Below are positions 32,582 through 41,808 of a stretch of DNA of 62,220 nt, one piece after another (position 1 is the first letter of the stretch; every line of letters begins with the position of its first letter). The stretch is from the NCBI RefSeq assembly GCF_018982965.1, contig NZ_JACBYP010000043.1, positions 1-62,220 of the forward strand. Reading direction: 5' to 3'. The notes beneath the pieces are model-generated. The model was not told the origin of the DNA and made no database searches. It saw nothing but the letters and a program-made list of their open reading frames with translations. Position numbers and translations under genes: made by a program. Source of the DNA: Streptomyces mayonensis. Its GTDB lineage: Bacteria; Actinomycetota; Actinomycetes; Streptomycetales; Streptomycetaceae.

Positions 32582-32767
32582 GTGGCTGCCAACTGCGACG
32601 TCTGTGGCAAGGGGCCGGGCTTCGGCAACAACATCTCGCACTCGCACCGCCGTACGTCCCGTCGCTGGAACCCGAACATCCAGCGTGTGCGTACCGTGGT
32701 CGGCGGGACGCCGAAGCGCGTGAACGCTTGCACCTCGTGCATCAAGGCCGGCAAGGTCTCGCGCTGA
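32582..32767 (+). CDS. rpmB: 50S ribosomal protein L28
   Basis: 61-aa L28 with zinc-ribbon cysteines C5/C8 (CDVC) and C50/C53 (CTSC), the zinc-containing form; streptomycetes often also have Cys-free paralogues used under zinc limitation. GTG at 32582 has TGGAGTG about 7 nt upstream. It is a single gene between its divergent regulatory region and a strong terminator. Confidence 0.97.
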   Translation: MAANCDVCGKGPGFGNNISHSHRRTSRRWNPNIQRVRTVVGGTPKRVNACTSCIKAGKVSR

Positions 32768-32812
32768 CGCGTCTCAGCTGAGCGCGCGGCCACTGCCTGG
32801 TCCGCTGTAGGG

Positions 32813-32839
32813 AGCCGGTCCACCTCGGGTGGGCCGGCT
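32813..32839 (+). terminator. rpmB intrinsic terminator
   Basis: A 12-bp stem (one G-U pair) with a 3-nt loop, agccggtccacc/ggtgggccggct, followed directly by TTTT. Confidence 0.9.
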
Positions 32840-32934
32840 TTTTGCCGTCCCGGTGGGCCGGCGTCTGCCTCACGCGGCTCCCTCGCCGACGCCGTACGCG
32901 GCTCCCTCTCCGAGAGACCCTTGCGCCCATCAGG

Positions 32935-33725
<791 letters not shown>

Positions 33726-33729
<4 letters not shown>

Positions 33730-34694
33730 GCCTCGACCTCGCCGCCGAAGTGGTCCCAGCCGCCCTTGCTCGTCCAGGGCGCCCCGTCGACGGTCACCTG
33801 GGGCAGTGCGGAGGGGTTGAGGACCTCGCCGATCACCTTCCAGCGGGCGGGCAGTTTCACGTCCGGCGGGAAGGTCGCCACGATCGCGTGGTCCTCTCCC
33901 CCGGTGAGCACCCACTGCATGGGGTCGACGCCGACGGCCTGGCCGATGTCGTTCATCTGGGACGGGATGTCGATCCGCCCGGAGCCGATGTCGATCCTGA
34001 CCTTGCTGGCCTCGGCGATGTGCCCCAGGTCGGCGATGAGTCCGTCGCTCACGTCGCACATGGCGGTGGCGCCGAGGCCCGCGGCGGCGGGGCCCGCGTG
34101 GTACGGCGGTTCGGGGCGGCGGTGGGCCTCCACGAAGGCGCGCGGTGAGCGGAAGCCGCGGGAGAGGACGGCGAACCCGGCCGCGGACCAGCCCAGCCAG
34201 CCGGTCACCGCGACGAGGTCGCCGGGCTGCGCCCCGGACCGGGTGACGGGCTCCTGGTTCCGCAGGTCGCCGAGGGCCGTGATGGAGACGGTGACGGTGT
34301 CGCCGCGCACCACGTCGCCGCCGACCACGGAGGCGCCCGCGACCTGGCACTCGTCGCGCAGGCCGTCCATCAGCTCACTCGGCCAGGTGACGGGCAGTTC
34401 GGGGGGCACGACGAGGCCGAGCAGCAGTGCGGTCGGCACCGCGCCCATGGCGGCGATGTCGGCAAGGTTCTGTGCCGCCGCCTTGCGGCCCACGTCGTAC
34501 GCGGTCGACCAGTCCCGGCGGAAGTGCCGGCCCTCGACCAGGATGTCGGTGCTGGCCACCACCCTGCGGTCGGGTGCGGCCACCACCGCGGCGTCGTCGC
34601 CGGGTCCGACCCGGACCGCCGGGGTGGTGGTGAGACGGGAGGTGAGCTCCCTGATGAGCCCGAACTCCCCCAGCTCACCAACAGTGCCCTTCAT
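33726..34694 (-). CDS. thiL: thiamine-monophosphate kinase
   Basis: 322-aa kinase converting thiamine phosphate to the cofactor thiamine diphosphate. N-terminal GELGEFGLIRELTSRL, then VGPGDDAAVV, LVEGRHFRRDWSTAYDVGRKA, MCDVSDGLIADLGHIAE and TGGEDHAIVATFP are family motifs in order. ATG at 34694. First of the thiL-thiD pair. Confidence 0.95.
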
Positions 34695-35061
34695 CGCCTT
34701 GGCTCCCCTTCTGTCCCTGTCCCGATCCGTGCCCGTGCCCGGTCGCGCGCCATCAGTGTCCTCGTCACGGCCGAACCGACCGTGTCACGGCCGAACCGGC
34801 CGTCGCCGCCATGTTCGGTGCACCCGCCACCGCCACGGCCCGTCCGTCCGCCACCGCCACGGCCCGTCCGTCCGTCGTCGCCACGGACGGGGCGGACGTC
34901 ACCGCGGCCCGCGCGCGCGTCAACCCGCGCGTCAACCCGTTCCAGTGCGACACCCTGGCGCGCCAGGTCCGCGGTCCGCGGGTCTCCCCGCGGGGAGCGG
35001 CTACGCGATACCGTGGCGTTCCTTTTCCCCACATGATCCCCGTGGCCGCTCTGGAGGTTCC
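34695..35061. other. 367-bp divergent spacer with direct repeats
   Basis: Lies between thiL (minus) and the Lrp-type gene (plus). It contains two exact, adjacent 24-bp copies beginning gccaccgccacggcccgtcc (34826-34849 and 34850-34873) plus a partial third, and smaller duplicates of tgtcacggccgaacc near 34765. Promoters for both genes must lie here but no clear boxes stand out. Confidence 0.55.
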
Positions 35062-35295
35062 GTGGTACAGGCGTACATCCTGATCCAGACGGAGGTCGGC
35101 AAGGCGTCGACCGTCGCCGGGACGATCAGCAAGATCCCTGGAGTGATCCAGGCAGAGGACGTGACAGGACCCTACGACGTCATCGTCCGCGCCCAGTCCG
35201 ACACGGTCGACGAACTGGGTCGCATGGTGGTCGCCAAAGTCCAGCAAGTGGACGGCATCACCCGCACCCTGACCTGTCCGGTCGTCCATCTCTAG
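35062..35295 (+). CDS. stand-alone Lrp/AsnC ligand-binding (RAM) domain protein
   Basis: 77 aa, GTG at 35062 with CTGGAGG 5 nt upstream. The protein is just the RAM effector-binding domain (VQAYILIQTEVGKASTVAG; DVTGPYDVIVRAQ; LVVxxxQxVDGI-type end), with no helix-turn-helix. Such stand-alone domains oligomerise and bind amino acids or modulate full-length Lrp proteins. It is monocistronic and convergent with ddlA. Confidence 0.9.
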   Translation: MVQAYILIQTEVGKASTVAGTISKIPGVIQAEDVTGPYDVIVRAQSDTVDELGRMVVAKVQQVDGITRTLTCPVVHL

Positions 35296-35474
35296 CCCCC
35301 TTCCGCCCACTCGGTCCCGTTCCGCTGATCGCCGCCGCAGGCCGCTCCCCAGCAGACGAACGGCGGGTCGGCGGCGGTTCCCGGCCGGACACGGGACCGC
35401 CGAGCTGTGGCGGAACCCGGACAACACGCCGCCGCCTGCGGACAGCGGGCTGGGGAAACCCGCTGATCATACTG

Positions 35475-35508
35475 CGAGAAGGCGACCCCCGAGGGAGTCG
35501 CCTTCTCG
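35475..35508. terminator. bidirectional terminator between RAM gene and ddlA
   Basis: A perfect 12-bp stem, cgagaaggcgac/gtcgccttctcg, with a 10-nt loop between the convergent genes. The rest of 35296-35571 holds no feature I can name. Confidence 0.8.
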
Positions 35509-35571
35509 TATCCGCCCCGTAACCGCCCCGTATCCGCGGGACGTGCGCCGGCGCGGTGCGCGCAGCGTGTG

Positions 35572-36741
35572 TCAGCGCAGCCCCGTGGGACGGCGCAGCG
35601 CCGCCCCGACCAGCCGGTCCACCAGCTCGGGGTAGCTCACACCGGTCGCCTGCCACATCTGCGGGTACATGGAGATGGGTGTGAAGCCGGGCATGGTGTT
35701 GATCTCGTTGATCACGAACTCGCCGTCCTCGGTGAGGAAGAAGTCCGCGCGCACCAGCCCTTCGCAGGAGGCCGCGTCGAACGCCGCCACGGCGAGCCGC
35801 CGGACCTCGGCGGTCTCCTCGTCCGTGAGCGGGGCGGGCACGATGCCGGGGGTGGAGTCGATGTACTTGGCCTCGAAGTCGTAGTAGGCGTGCTCCGAGG
35901 GCGGCGGGATCTCGGCGGGTACGGAGGCCCGGGGGCCGTCCTCGAACTCCAGCACCCCGCACTCGATCTCGCGGCCGCGCAGCGCCGCCTCGACGAGGAT
36001 CTTCGGGTCGTGGCGACGGGCCTCCTCGATCGCCTCGTCGAGTCCGGAGAGGTCGTCGACCTTGGTGATGCCGATCGAGGAACCCGCGCGCGCGGGCTTC
36101 ACGAACAGCGGCCAGCCGTGCTCCCCGGCGAAGTCGACGATCCTCTTGCGGGCGGCGGACGGGTGCTGCTCCCACTCGCGGGGCCGCACCACCGCATAGG
36201 GGCCGACCTTCAGCCCGTAGGAGGTGAAGACCGCCTTCATGTACTCCTTGTCCTGGCCGACGGCGGAGGCGAGCACGCCCGCGCCGACGTAGGGCACGCC
36301 GGACAGCTCCAGCAGGCCCTGCAGGGTGCCGTCCTCGCCGTACGGGCCGTGCAGCACGGGGAAGACGACGTCGACCTCGCCCAGGGCCTTGGGCACCGAG
36401 CCGGGTTCGCTGTAGACGACCTCGCGGCTCGCGGGGTCGACGGGGAGCAGCACGCCGCCCTCGGCCGACTCGGCGAGTTCCTCGACGTCGGGCGTACGGC
36501 GCTCGGTGATCGCCATGCGTTCCGGTTCGTCGGCGGTGAGGGCCCAGCGGCCGTCCCGGGTGATGCCGATCGGCAGGACGTCGTACTTCGTCCGGTCGAT
36601 GGCCGCCAGGACGGCGCCGGCGGTGACCACGGAGATCCCGTGTTCGGAGCTGCGCCCGCCGAACACGACGGCCACCCGCGGCTTGCGGGGCGGCGGCTCC
36701 GGACTCTGCTCGGGGCTCTGGGGGAGGTTCTCGCTGCTCAT
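35572..36741 (-). CDS. ddlA: D-alanine--D-alanine ligase
   Basis: 389-aa ATP-grasp ligase producing D-Ala-D-Ala for peptidoglycan. N-terminal VAVVFGGRSSEHGISVVTAG, LHGPYGEDGTLQGLLELSGV, KPARAGSSIGITKV, RADFFLTEDGEFVINEINTM and GFTPISMYPQMW motifs are in the expected order. A 20-residue Pro/Glu-rich leader precedes the fold. The ending Asp/Glu/Asn metal ligands (ADFFL, NEINT) are intact. It is 90 bp downstream of gpsA in the same direction, so probably co-transcribed. Confidence 0.96.
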   Translation of the reverse strand: MSSENLPQSPEQSPEPPPRKPRVAVVFGGRSSEHGISVVTAGAVLAAIDRTKYDVLPIGITRDGRWALTADEPERMAITERRTPDVEELAESAEGGVLLPVDPASREVVYSEPGSVPKALGEVDVVFPVLHGPYGEDGTLQGLLELSGVPYVGAGVLASAVGQDKEYMKAVFTSYGLKVGPYAVVRPREWEQHPSAARKRIVDFAGEHGWPLFVKPARAGSSIGITKVDDLSGLDEAIEEARRHDPKILVEAALRGREIECGVLEFEDGPRASVPAEIPPPSEHAYYDFEAKYIDSTPGIVPAPLTDEETAEVRRLAVAAFDAASCEGLVRADFFLTEDGEFVINEINTMPGFTPISMYPQMWQATGVSYPELVDRLVGAALRRPTGLR

Positions 36742-36831
36742 ATCGCGTCGAGAGTACCCGTCCCCCGGGCCGTGACACAGCGTCGGCGGGGCCGCGTGGC
36801 GCCCGGGTTCCGCCGGGGGGGGGGCGCTCGC

Positions 36832-37842
36832 TCAGCGCCGTTCGGGCTTCGCGCTGCGCGACATCAGCTCCTTGACCGCGACCACCGGCGGCTTGCCCTC
36901 GTGCACGATGGCGACGACGGTCTCGGTGATCGGCATGTCGACGCCGTGCCGGCGGGCCAGATCCAGCACCGACTCGCAGGACTTGACGCCCTCGGCGGTC
37001 TGCCTGGTGACCGCGATGGTCTCCTCCAGCGTCATGCCCTTGCCGAGGTTGGTGCCGAAGGTGTGGTTGCGGGACAGCGGCGAGGAGCAGGTCGCCACCA
37101 GGTCGCCGAGCCCGGCGAGACCGGAGAAGGTCAGCGGGTCGGCGCCGAGTGCGGTCCCGAGGCGGGTGGTCTCGGCGAGGCCGCGGGTGATGAGGGAGCC
37201 CTTGGCGTTGTCGCCGAGCCCCATGCCGTCCGCGATGCCGACGGCCAGCCCGATCACGTTCTTCACGGCGCCGCCCAGCTCGCAGCCGACGACGTCGGTG
37301 TTGGTGTAGGGGCGGAAGTACGGCGTGTGGCAGGCGGTCTGCAGGCGCCGGGCGACGGATTCGTCGGGGCAGGCGACCACGGCGGCGGCCGGCATCCGGG
37401 CGGCGATCTCGCGGGCCAGGTTGGGCCCGGTGACCACGGCGATGCGCTCGGCGCCGACCTTGGCGACGTCCTCGATCACCTCGCTCATCCGCATCGCGGA
37501 GCCGAGTTCGACGCCCTTCATCAGCGACACCAGGACGGTGTCGGGCGCCAGCAGGGACGTCCAGTCGGCGAGGCCCGCGCGCAGCGTCTGGGACGGCACG
37601 GCGAGGACGGTGAAGTCGGCGCCGCGCGCGGCCTCGGCGGCGTCGGTGGTGGCCCGCAGGTTCTCGGGGAGTTCCACGCCGGGCAGGTAGTCCGGGTTGG
37701 TGCGGGTGGAGTTGACGGCGTCGGCGAGTTCGGCGCGGCGCCCCCACAGGGTGACGTCGCAGCCCGCGTCGGCGAGGACCGTGCCGAAGGCGGTGCCCCA
37801 GGATCCGGTGCCGAAGACGGCCGCCCTGACCGGCTTGCTCAC
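36832..37842 (-). CDS. gpsA: glycerol-3-phosphate dehydrogenase [NAD(P)+]
   Basis: 336-aa enzyme making sn-glycerol 3-phosphate for phospholipids. Rossmann motif AVFGTGSWGTAFG near residue 8, VTGPNLAREIA, catalytic Lys in GGAVKNVIGLAVG and the conserved GLAGLGDLVATCSS. GTG at 37842 overlaps the acyltransferase stop (GTGA). Coupling of the enzyme that makes G3P with an acyltransferase fits phosphatidic acid synthesis. A run of nine G lies just downstream (36815-36826 region). Confidence 0.95.
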   Translation of the reverse strand: MSKPVRAAVFGTGSWGTAFGTVLADAGCDVTLWGRRAELADAVNSTRTNPDYLPGVELPENLRATTDAAEAARGADFTVLAVPSQTLRAGLADWTSLLAPDTVLVSLMKGVELGSAMRMSEVIEDVAKVGAERIAVVTGPNLAREIAARMPAAAVVACPDESVARRLQTACHTPYFRPYTNTDVVGCELGGAVKNVIGLAVGIADGMGLGDNAKGSLITRGLAETTRLGTALGADPLTFSGLAGLGDLVATCSSPLSRNHTFGTNLGKGMTLEETIAVTRQTAEGVKSCESVLDLARRHGVDMPITETVVAIVHEGKPPVVAVKELMSRSAKPERR

Positions 37843-38633
37843 GTGCTCTGCCCTTCTGCCTGCGTTCCGTGCGTCCGCTGCGGCGCCGCCTGCGACTTCG
37901 CCTGCTGGGTGCGGCGCCGCTGCTCGATCCGCTCGCGGCGCGGGTCGTACGGGGTTTCGGGTGCCTTCTCGCCGCGGATCTCCTCCAGCTGGCGGGTGAC
38001 GGCGGCCATGATGACCTCGGTCGCCTCCTTCAGCAGCTCCGCGGTCATCTCCCGGTCGTAGAACCGCGACAGGTCGACCGGCGGGCCCGCGAGCACCTGG
38101 TGGGTCTTGCGCGGCAGGAGGTGGGGCTTCTTGGCGTACGGCGGCAGCAGTTCGTTGCAGCCCCACTGGGCGACCGGGACGACCGGGCACTTGGTCTGCA
38201 GGGCGACGCGCGCGGCGCCGGTCTTGCCGGTCATGGGCCAGCCGTCGGGGTCGCGGGTCAGGGTGCCCTCGGGGTAGAAGGCGACGCACTCGCCGCGTTC
38301 CACGGCGTCGATCGCGGCCCGGAAGGCGCTGAGCGCGTCCGTGCTCTCGCGGTAGACGGGGATCTGTCCGGTGCCGCGCATCGCGGCTCCGACGAAGCCC
38401 TTCCTGAAAAGTCCGCTCTTCGCGAGGAATCGCGGGACCCGCCCGGTGTTGTACTGGTAGTGCGCGTACGCGAAGGGGTCCACGTGCGAATTGTGGTTCA
38501 CGGCGGTGATAAATCCGCCGTCGGCCGGAATGTTCTCCATTCCCCGCCAGTCCCGCTTGATCAGAACCACCAGCGGCGGTTTGCAGATCACCGCGGCCAG
38601 GCGGTACCAGAAGCCGATTCTGCGGCGGGGCAC
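37839..38633 (-). CDS. 1-acyl-sn-glycerol-3-phosphate acyltransferase family protein
   Basis: 264-aa membrane-associated PlsC-type acyltransferase. The catalytic NHNSHVDPFAYAH (HX4D) motif is near residue 50, the FYPEGTLTRDPDG motif binds glycerol phosphate, and the C-terminal 40 residues are basic and Gln-rich. GTG at 38633 (MPRRRIGFWYRL) has AAAGG 7 nt upstream. It precedes gpsA with a GTGA overlap. The hydrophobic stretch LAAVICKPPLVVLI near the start could anchor it to the membrane. Confidence 0.92.
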   Translation of the reverse strand: MPRRRIGFWYRLAAVICKPPLVVLIKRDWRGMENIPADGGFITAVNHNSHVDPFAYAHYQYNTGRVPRFLAKSGLFRKGFVGAAMRGTGQIPVYRESTDALSAFRAAIDAVERGECVAFYPEGTLTRDPDGWPMTGKTGAARVALQTKCPVVPVAQWGCNELLPPYAKKPHLLPRKTHQVLAGPPVDLSRFYDREMTAELLKEATEVIMAAVTRQLEEIRGEKAPETPYDPRRERIEQRRRTQQAKSQAAPQRTHGTQAEGQST

Positions 38634-38775
38634 GCTGACACCTTTCTCCAGGGCCTGGGGCCGGACAAGTGTCGCCCCGGGCCGCCCGTCTGTCGAGAAC
38701 ACCGTACGCCCCGACGAGTGAACCGCCAGGTCTTGAAGGTGACAATGCTGGCGACGAGAGAAGGACGGAACACCC

Positions 38776-39414
38776 GTGCAGTGGACCTTGGTCGTACCCG
38801 TGAAGCCCCTCGCCCGGGCCAAGAGCAGGCTGTCGGACACCGCGGACGACGGGGTGCGGCCGGGTCTCGCGCTGGCGTTCGCACAGGACACCGTGGCGGC
38901 CGCGCTGGCCTGTCCGGCGGTCGCGGATGTGGCAGTCGTCACGGACGACGCCCGTGCCGGACGCGAACTGCGGGAGCTCGGCGCGGCCGTGGTCGAGGAC
39001 GAGCCCGGCGGCGGTCTGAACGCCGCGCTGACGCACGGGACGGCGGCGGTGCGGGCGGCGCGTCCGAGAAGTCCGGTGGCCGCGCTCAACGCCGACCTTC
39101 CCGCGCTGCGGCCGGCCGAATTGGCGCGGGTTCTGCAGGCGGCGGGGCAATTTCCCCGTGCTTTCCTCCCGGACGCGGCAGGAATCGGTACGACCTTGCT
39201 GACCGCGCTCCCGGACCGTGAATTGTCCCCCGCTTTCGGTCCGGATTCCCGGGCCCGCCACCGCGCGTCGGGGGCGGTGGAACTGCGGCTGGGCGCGGTG
39301 GATTCCGTACGGCAGGACGTGGACACCGGACCGGACCTGCGCACCGCCCTGGTCCTGGGGGTGGGGCCCCGAACGGCCGCGGTGGCGGCGCGGCTGCTGA
39401 TCGCCGGGCAGTAG
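38776..39414 (+). CDS. cofC: 2-phospho-L-lactate/phosphoenolpyruvate guanylyltransferase
   Basis: 212-aa nucleotidyltransferase of coenzyme F420 synthesis (CofC/FbiD). N-terminal WTLVVPVKPLARAKSRL, AALNADLPALRPAEL and FLPDAAGIGTTLLTALP motifs match the family. GTG at 38776 has GAAGGA about 9 nt upstream. It is divergent from the acyltransferase and followed 9 bp later by a small gene. F420 is used by many actinobacterial oxidoreductases. Confidence 0.92.
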   Translation: MQWTLVVPVKPLARAKSRLSDTADDGVRPGLALAFAQDTVAAALACPAVADVAVVTDDARAGRELRELGAAVVEDEPGGGLNAALTHGTAAVRAARPRSPVAALNADLPALRPAELARVLQAAGQFPRAFLPDAAGIGTTLLTALPDRELSPAFGPDSRARHRASGAVELRLGAVDSVRQDVDTGPDLRTALVLGVGPRTAAVAARLLIAGQ

Positions 39415-39423
39415 GCTGCCGCC

Positions 39424-39693
39424 ATGCAGGCGACCGCGTACACGTACGACCCCGTCAGCCGCTGCGGGCAGGTGCTGCTCGACGACGGCACGCCCGTGCC
39501 CTTCGACGCGGCGGCGTTCGACGCGGGGGGTCTGAGGCTGCTGCGGCCCGGGCAGCGGGTGCGGATCGAGACGGAGCCGGAGACGGTGACCGAGATGGAG
39601 ACGGGCTCCGGGTCTGCGGACGGGAACGGGGCGCGGAGCGGGGAGCCGGGCGCGGGCCGGCGGATCACGCTGGTGACGCTGCAGACGTTCTGA
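39424..39693 (+). CDS. 89-aa protein, cold-shock/OB-fold-like
   Basis: Small protein whose first 50 residues (YTYDPVSRCGQVLLDDGTPV, then VPFDAAAFDAGGLRLLRPGQRVRIE) read like a degenerate cold-shock or OB fold, followed by a Glu/Gly-rich loop and a last strand RITLVTLQTF. It lacks the RNA-binding RNP motifs of true CspA. It follows cofC by 9 bp and is probably co-transcribed. I would not assign a function. Confidence 0.8.
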   Translation: MQATAYTYDPVSRCGQVLLDDGTPVPFDAAAFDAGGLRLLRPGQRVRIETEPETVTEMETGSGSADGNGARSGEPGAGRRITLVTLQTF

Positions 39694-39823
39694 GGCGGCA
39701 CGCACGCCGACGGGTCCGTGCCCCTCGTCCGGGTACGCACCGCACCGAAGAGGCCGGGCACCTCGTCGGGGTGCGCACTGCTCCAAGGAGGCCGGGCACC
39801 GCTCCCGGGTACGCACACGCCGC

Positions 39824-39852
39824 GGGCCGGACTCCGAGAGGGAGTCCGGCCC
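39824..39852. terminator. bidirectional terminator between the 89-aa gene and hupS
   Basis: A perfect 11-bp stem gggccggactc/gagtccggccc with a 7-nt loop between convergent genes. Confidence 0.8.
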
Positions 39853-39894
39853 GACGCGTGGGCGGCCCTGTGCCGGTTGGCCTGCCGCGGCCTG

Positions 39895-40554
39895 CTACTT
39901 CTTGCGGGCGGTGGCCTTCTTGGCGGTGGTCTTGCGGGCGGTCGACTTCTTGGCCGGGGCCTTCTTGGCGGTCGCCTTCTTCGCCGGGGCCTTCTTGGCC
40001 GCGGTCTTCTTCGCCGCAGCCGTGGTGGTCTTGGCGGCGGACTTCTTGGCGGTGGTCTTCTTCGTCGTCGTCTTCTTCGCCGCGCCGGTGGTCTTCTTCG
40101 CGGTGGTCTTCTTCGCCGCCCCGGTGGTCTTCTTGGCCGCGCCGGTCGCCTTCTTCGCGGCGCCCGTGGCCTTCTTGGCGGCGGCCTTCTTGCCCGCGGC
40201 CTTGGAGATGGTGGGCGGCGGGCCGGACAGGCTGCCCTTGGGGGCCTTCTTGACCGCGATGTCGTTCTTCGGGAGCTTCTTCGAGCCGCTCACCAGGTCC
40301 TTGAAGCCCTGGCCCGCGCGGAAGCGCGGCACGGAGGTCTTCTTGACCCGAACCCGCTCGCCCGTCTGGGGGTTGCGGGCGTACCGGGCCGGACGGTCGA
40401 CCTTCTCGAAGGAACCGAAGCCGGTGACCGAGACTCGGTCGCCCGCGACCACCGCGCGGACGAGGGCGTCCAGCACCGCGTCGACGGCGTCGGCGGCCTG
40501 CTGCCGGCCGCCCAGCTTGTCGGCAATCGCTTCTACGAGCTGCGCCTTGTTCAC
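39895..40554 (-). CDS. hupS: HU-type nucleoid protein with lysine-rich histone-H1-like tail
   Basis: 219-aa HupS. Residues 1-90 are a standard HU domain (MNKAQLVEAIADKLGG; VTGFGSFEKVDRPARYARNP; RRVRVKKTSVPRFR-like arm). Residues about 100-219 are a Lys/Ala/Thr tail with many KKTTGAA and AKKAPAK repeats, as in eukaryotic H1. In Streptomyces HupS compacts spore nucleoids. GTG at 40554 has GGGGAAG 3-8 nt upstream. Confidence 0.96.
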   Translation of the reverse strand: MNKAQLVEAIADKLGGRQQAADAVDAVLDALVRAVVAGDRVSVTGFGSFEKVDRPARYARNPQTGERVRVKKTSVPRFRAGQGFKDLVSGSKKLPKNDIAVKKAPKGSLSGPPPTISKAAGKKAAAKKATGAAKKATGAAKKTTGAAKKTTAKKTTGAAKKTTTKKTTAKKSAAKTTTAAAKKTAAKKAPAKKATAKKAPAKKSTARKTTAKKATARKK

Positions 40555-40615
40555 GTCTTCCCCTTCGGAGACCTCGCCAGAACGAATGTGTTCAAGCTTT
40601 TTCGCACGTTAGGCA

Positions 40616-40623
40616 GATATATA
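40616..40623 (-). promoter_or_regulatory. A/T-rich -10 region of hupS
   Basis: tatatatc on the minus strand, about 65 bp before the hupS start, in one of the few A/T-rich stretches of the window. No matching TTGACA is visible at -35 (TTTCGTG or TTTGAT are the nearest). Confidence 0.4.
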
Positions 40624-40691
40624 CCGCAAATCAAACACGAAACGGGCTAATCACCCTTGTGCCGCAACGGACTCGGGCCGTTCCGGTCTGT

Positions 40692-40922
40692 TCAGCCGTC
40701 CTCTTCGGGGTATCGGCCCGCGTCGAGGTCGGCGGTGAACCGGTCCAGACGCCTTGCCGCACCGGCGAGATCGTGTTTGGCCGCGGCCGTAATGACCAGC
40801 AGCTTCCGGGTCAGCGCCACACGTACGCCCTCCGGGACTTGCAGTGCGCGCACTGTTGTGTGCGCTTCCTTGAGCCGGACCGCGACCGCCGCATAGAGCT
40901 CGAGTTGGCCGTCGTGTTCCAT
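40692..40922 (-). CDS. 76-aa conserved hypothetical protein
   Basis: Acidic/helical protein MEHDGQLELYAAVAVRLKEA... ending YPEEDG. It has no Cys beyond none seen, no membrane segment and no domain I recognise. ATG at 40922; ribosome site weak. It lies between leuD and hupS, probably its own transcript. By memory the equivalent position in other streptomycetes has a similar small gene. Confidence 0.7.
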   Translation of the reverse strand: MEHDGQLELYAAVAVRLKEAHTTVRALQVPEGVRVALTRKLLVITAAAKHDLAGAARRLDRFTADLDAGRYPEEDG

Positions 40923-41106
40923 GCACAGATTGTGCCATCTGGGGCGAGTTGTCGCCTGCGCAGGGGGCAACTGCCGCCTCAAACGGTCATCGGAGCACAC
41001 GCGGAAGTCGGGTCCTCGGGACTCGTCTACCCCTGCAACCACGCCTCTAACGTGGGAAGTTGTGTGCCCCTGCGGTGACGGACGCGCGTGGTCGGAACCG
41101 AAAACG

Positions 41107-41141
41107 GCCGTACCCCCGATCGGGCTGATCGGGGGTACGGC
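41107..41141 (-). terminator. leuCD intrinsic terminator
   Basis: A perfect 15-bp stem (arms begin gccgtacccccgatc) with a 5-nt loop; on the minus strand it is followed by CGTTTTC. It lies 69 bp after leuD. Confidence 0.85.
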
Positions 41142-41209
41142 GGGGGTGTTGGGTGGCCGAAACTCGACCTTGCGGAGCCCCGGGGCGACTCGCGGGGCGC
41201 CGCGGGAAG

Positions 41210-41803
41210 TCAGACCTGGAGGGTCTGCGGCTTGAAGGACGGGCGCTTCGCCTCGTACGCCGCGATGTCGTCCTCGTTCTGGAGGGTGATCGAGATGTCG
41301 TCCAGGCCGTTCAGCAGGCGCCAGCGGGAGTTCTCGTCCAGTTCGAAGGAGGCGGTGACGCCTTCGGCACGGACCTGCCGGGCCTCCAGGTCGACCGTGA
41401 CACCGGCCTCGGGGTCGCTCTCCGTGAGTTCCCACAGCGCGTCCACGACCTTCTGGTCGAGGACCACCGTGAGCAGGCCGTTCTTCAGTGAGTTGCCGCG
41501 GAAGATGTCGGCGAAGCGGGAGGAGATCACGGCCTTGAAGCCGTAGTTCTGCAGTGCCCAGACGGCGTGCTCGCGCGAGGATCCGGTACCGAAGTCCGGG
41601 CCGGCGACCAGGACGGTGGCGCCCTGGCGCTCGGGGCGGTTGAGCACGAACTCCGGGTCCTTGCGCCAGGCCTCGAAAAGCCCGTCCTCGAAGCCGTCCC
41701 GGGTCACCTTCTTGAGCCAGTGGGCGGGGATGATCTGGTCGGTGTCGACGTTGCTGCGGCGCAGCGGGACGGCCCGGCCGGTGTGCGTGGTGAATGCTTC
41801 CAT
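41210..41803 (-). CDS. leuD: 3-isopropylmalate dehydratase small subunit
   Basis: 197-aa small subunit of the leucine-pathway isomerase. N-terminal FTTHTGRAVPLRRSNVDTDQ and VLVAGPDFGTGSSREHAVWA substrate-binding motifs, GNSLKNGLLTVVL. ATG at 41803, 5 nt after the leuC stop, so translationally linked. Confidence 0.96.
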   Translation of the reverse strand: MEAFTTHTGRAVPLRRSNVDTDQIIPAHWLKKVTRDGFEDGLFEAWRKDPEFVLNRPERQGATVLVAGPDFGTGSSREHAVWALQNYGFKAVISSRFADIFRGNSLKNGLLTVVLDQKVVDALWELTESDPEAGVTVDLEARQVRAEGVTASFELDENSRWRLLNGLDDISITLQNEDDIAAYEAKRPSFKPQTLQV

Positions 41804-41808
41804 GACTC

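Noticed and set aside
34695..35061. A thiamine (TPP) riboswitch upstream of thiL
   Set aside because: I looked for the conserved CUGAGA and GGGUGC-like blocks on the minus strand and did not find them; thiL-thiD operons often lack one.
36815..36831. Run of nine G as a sequencing error that breaks a gene
   Set aside because: It lies in the ddlA-gpsA spacer, where both genes are intact, so it has no coding effect.
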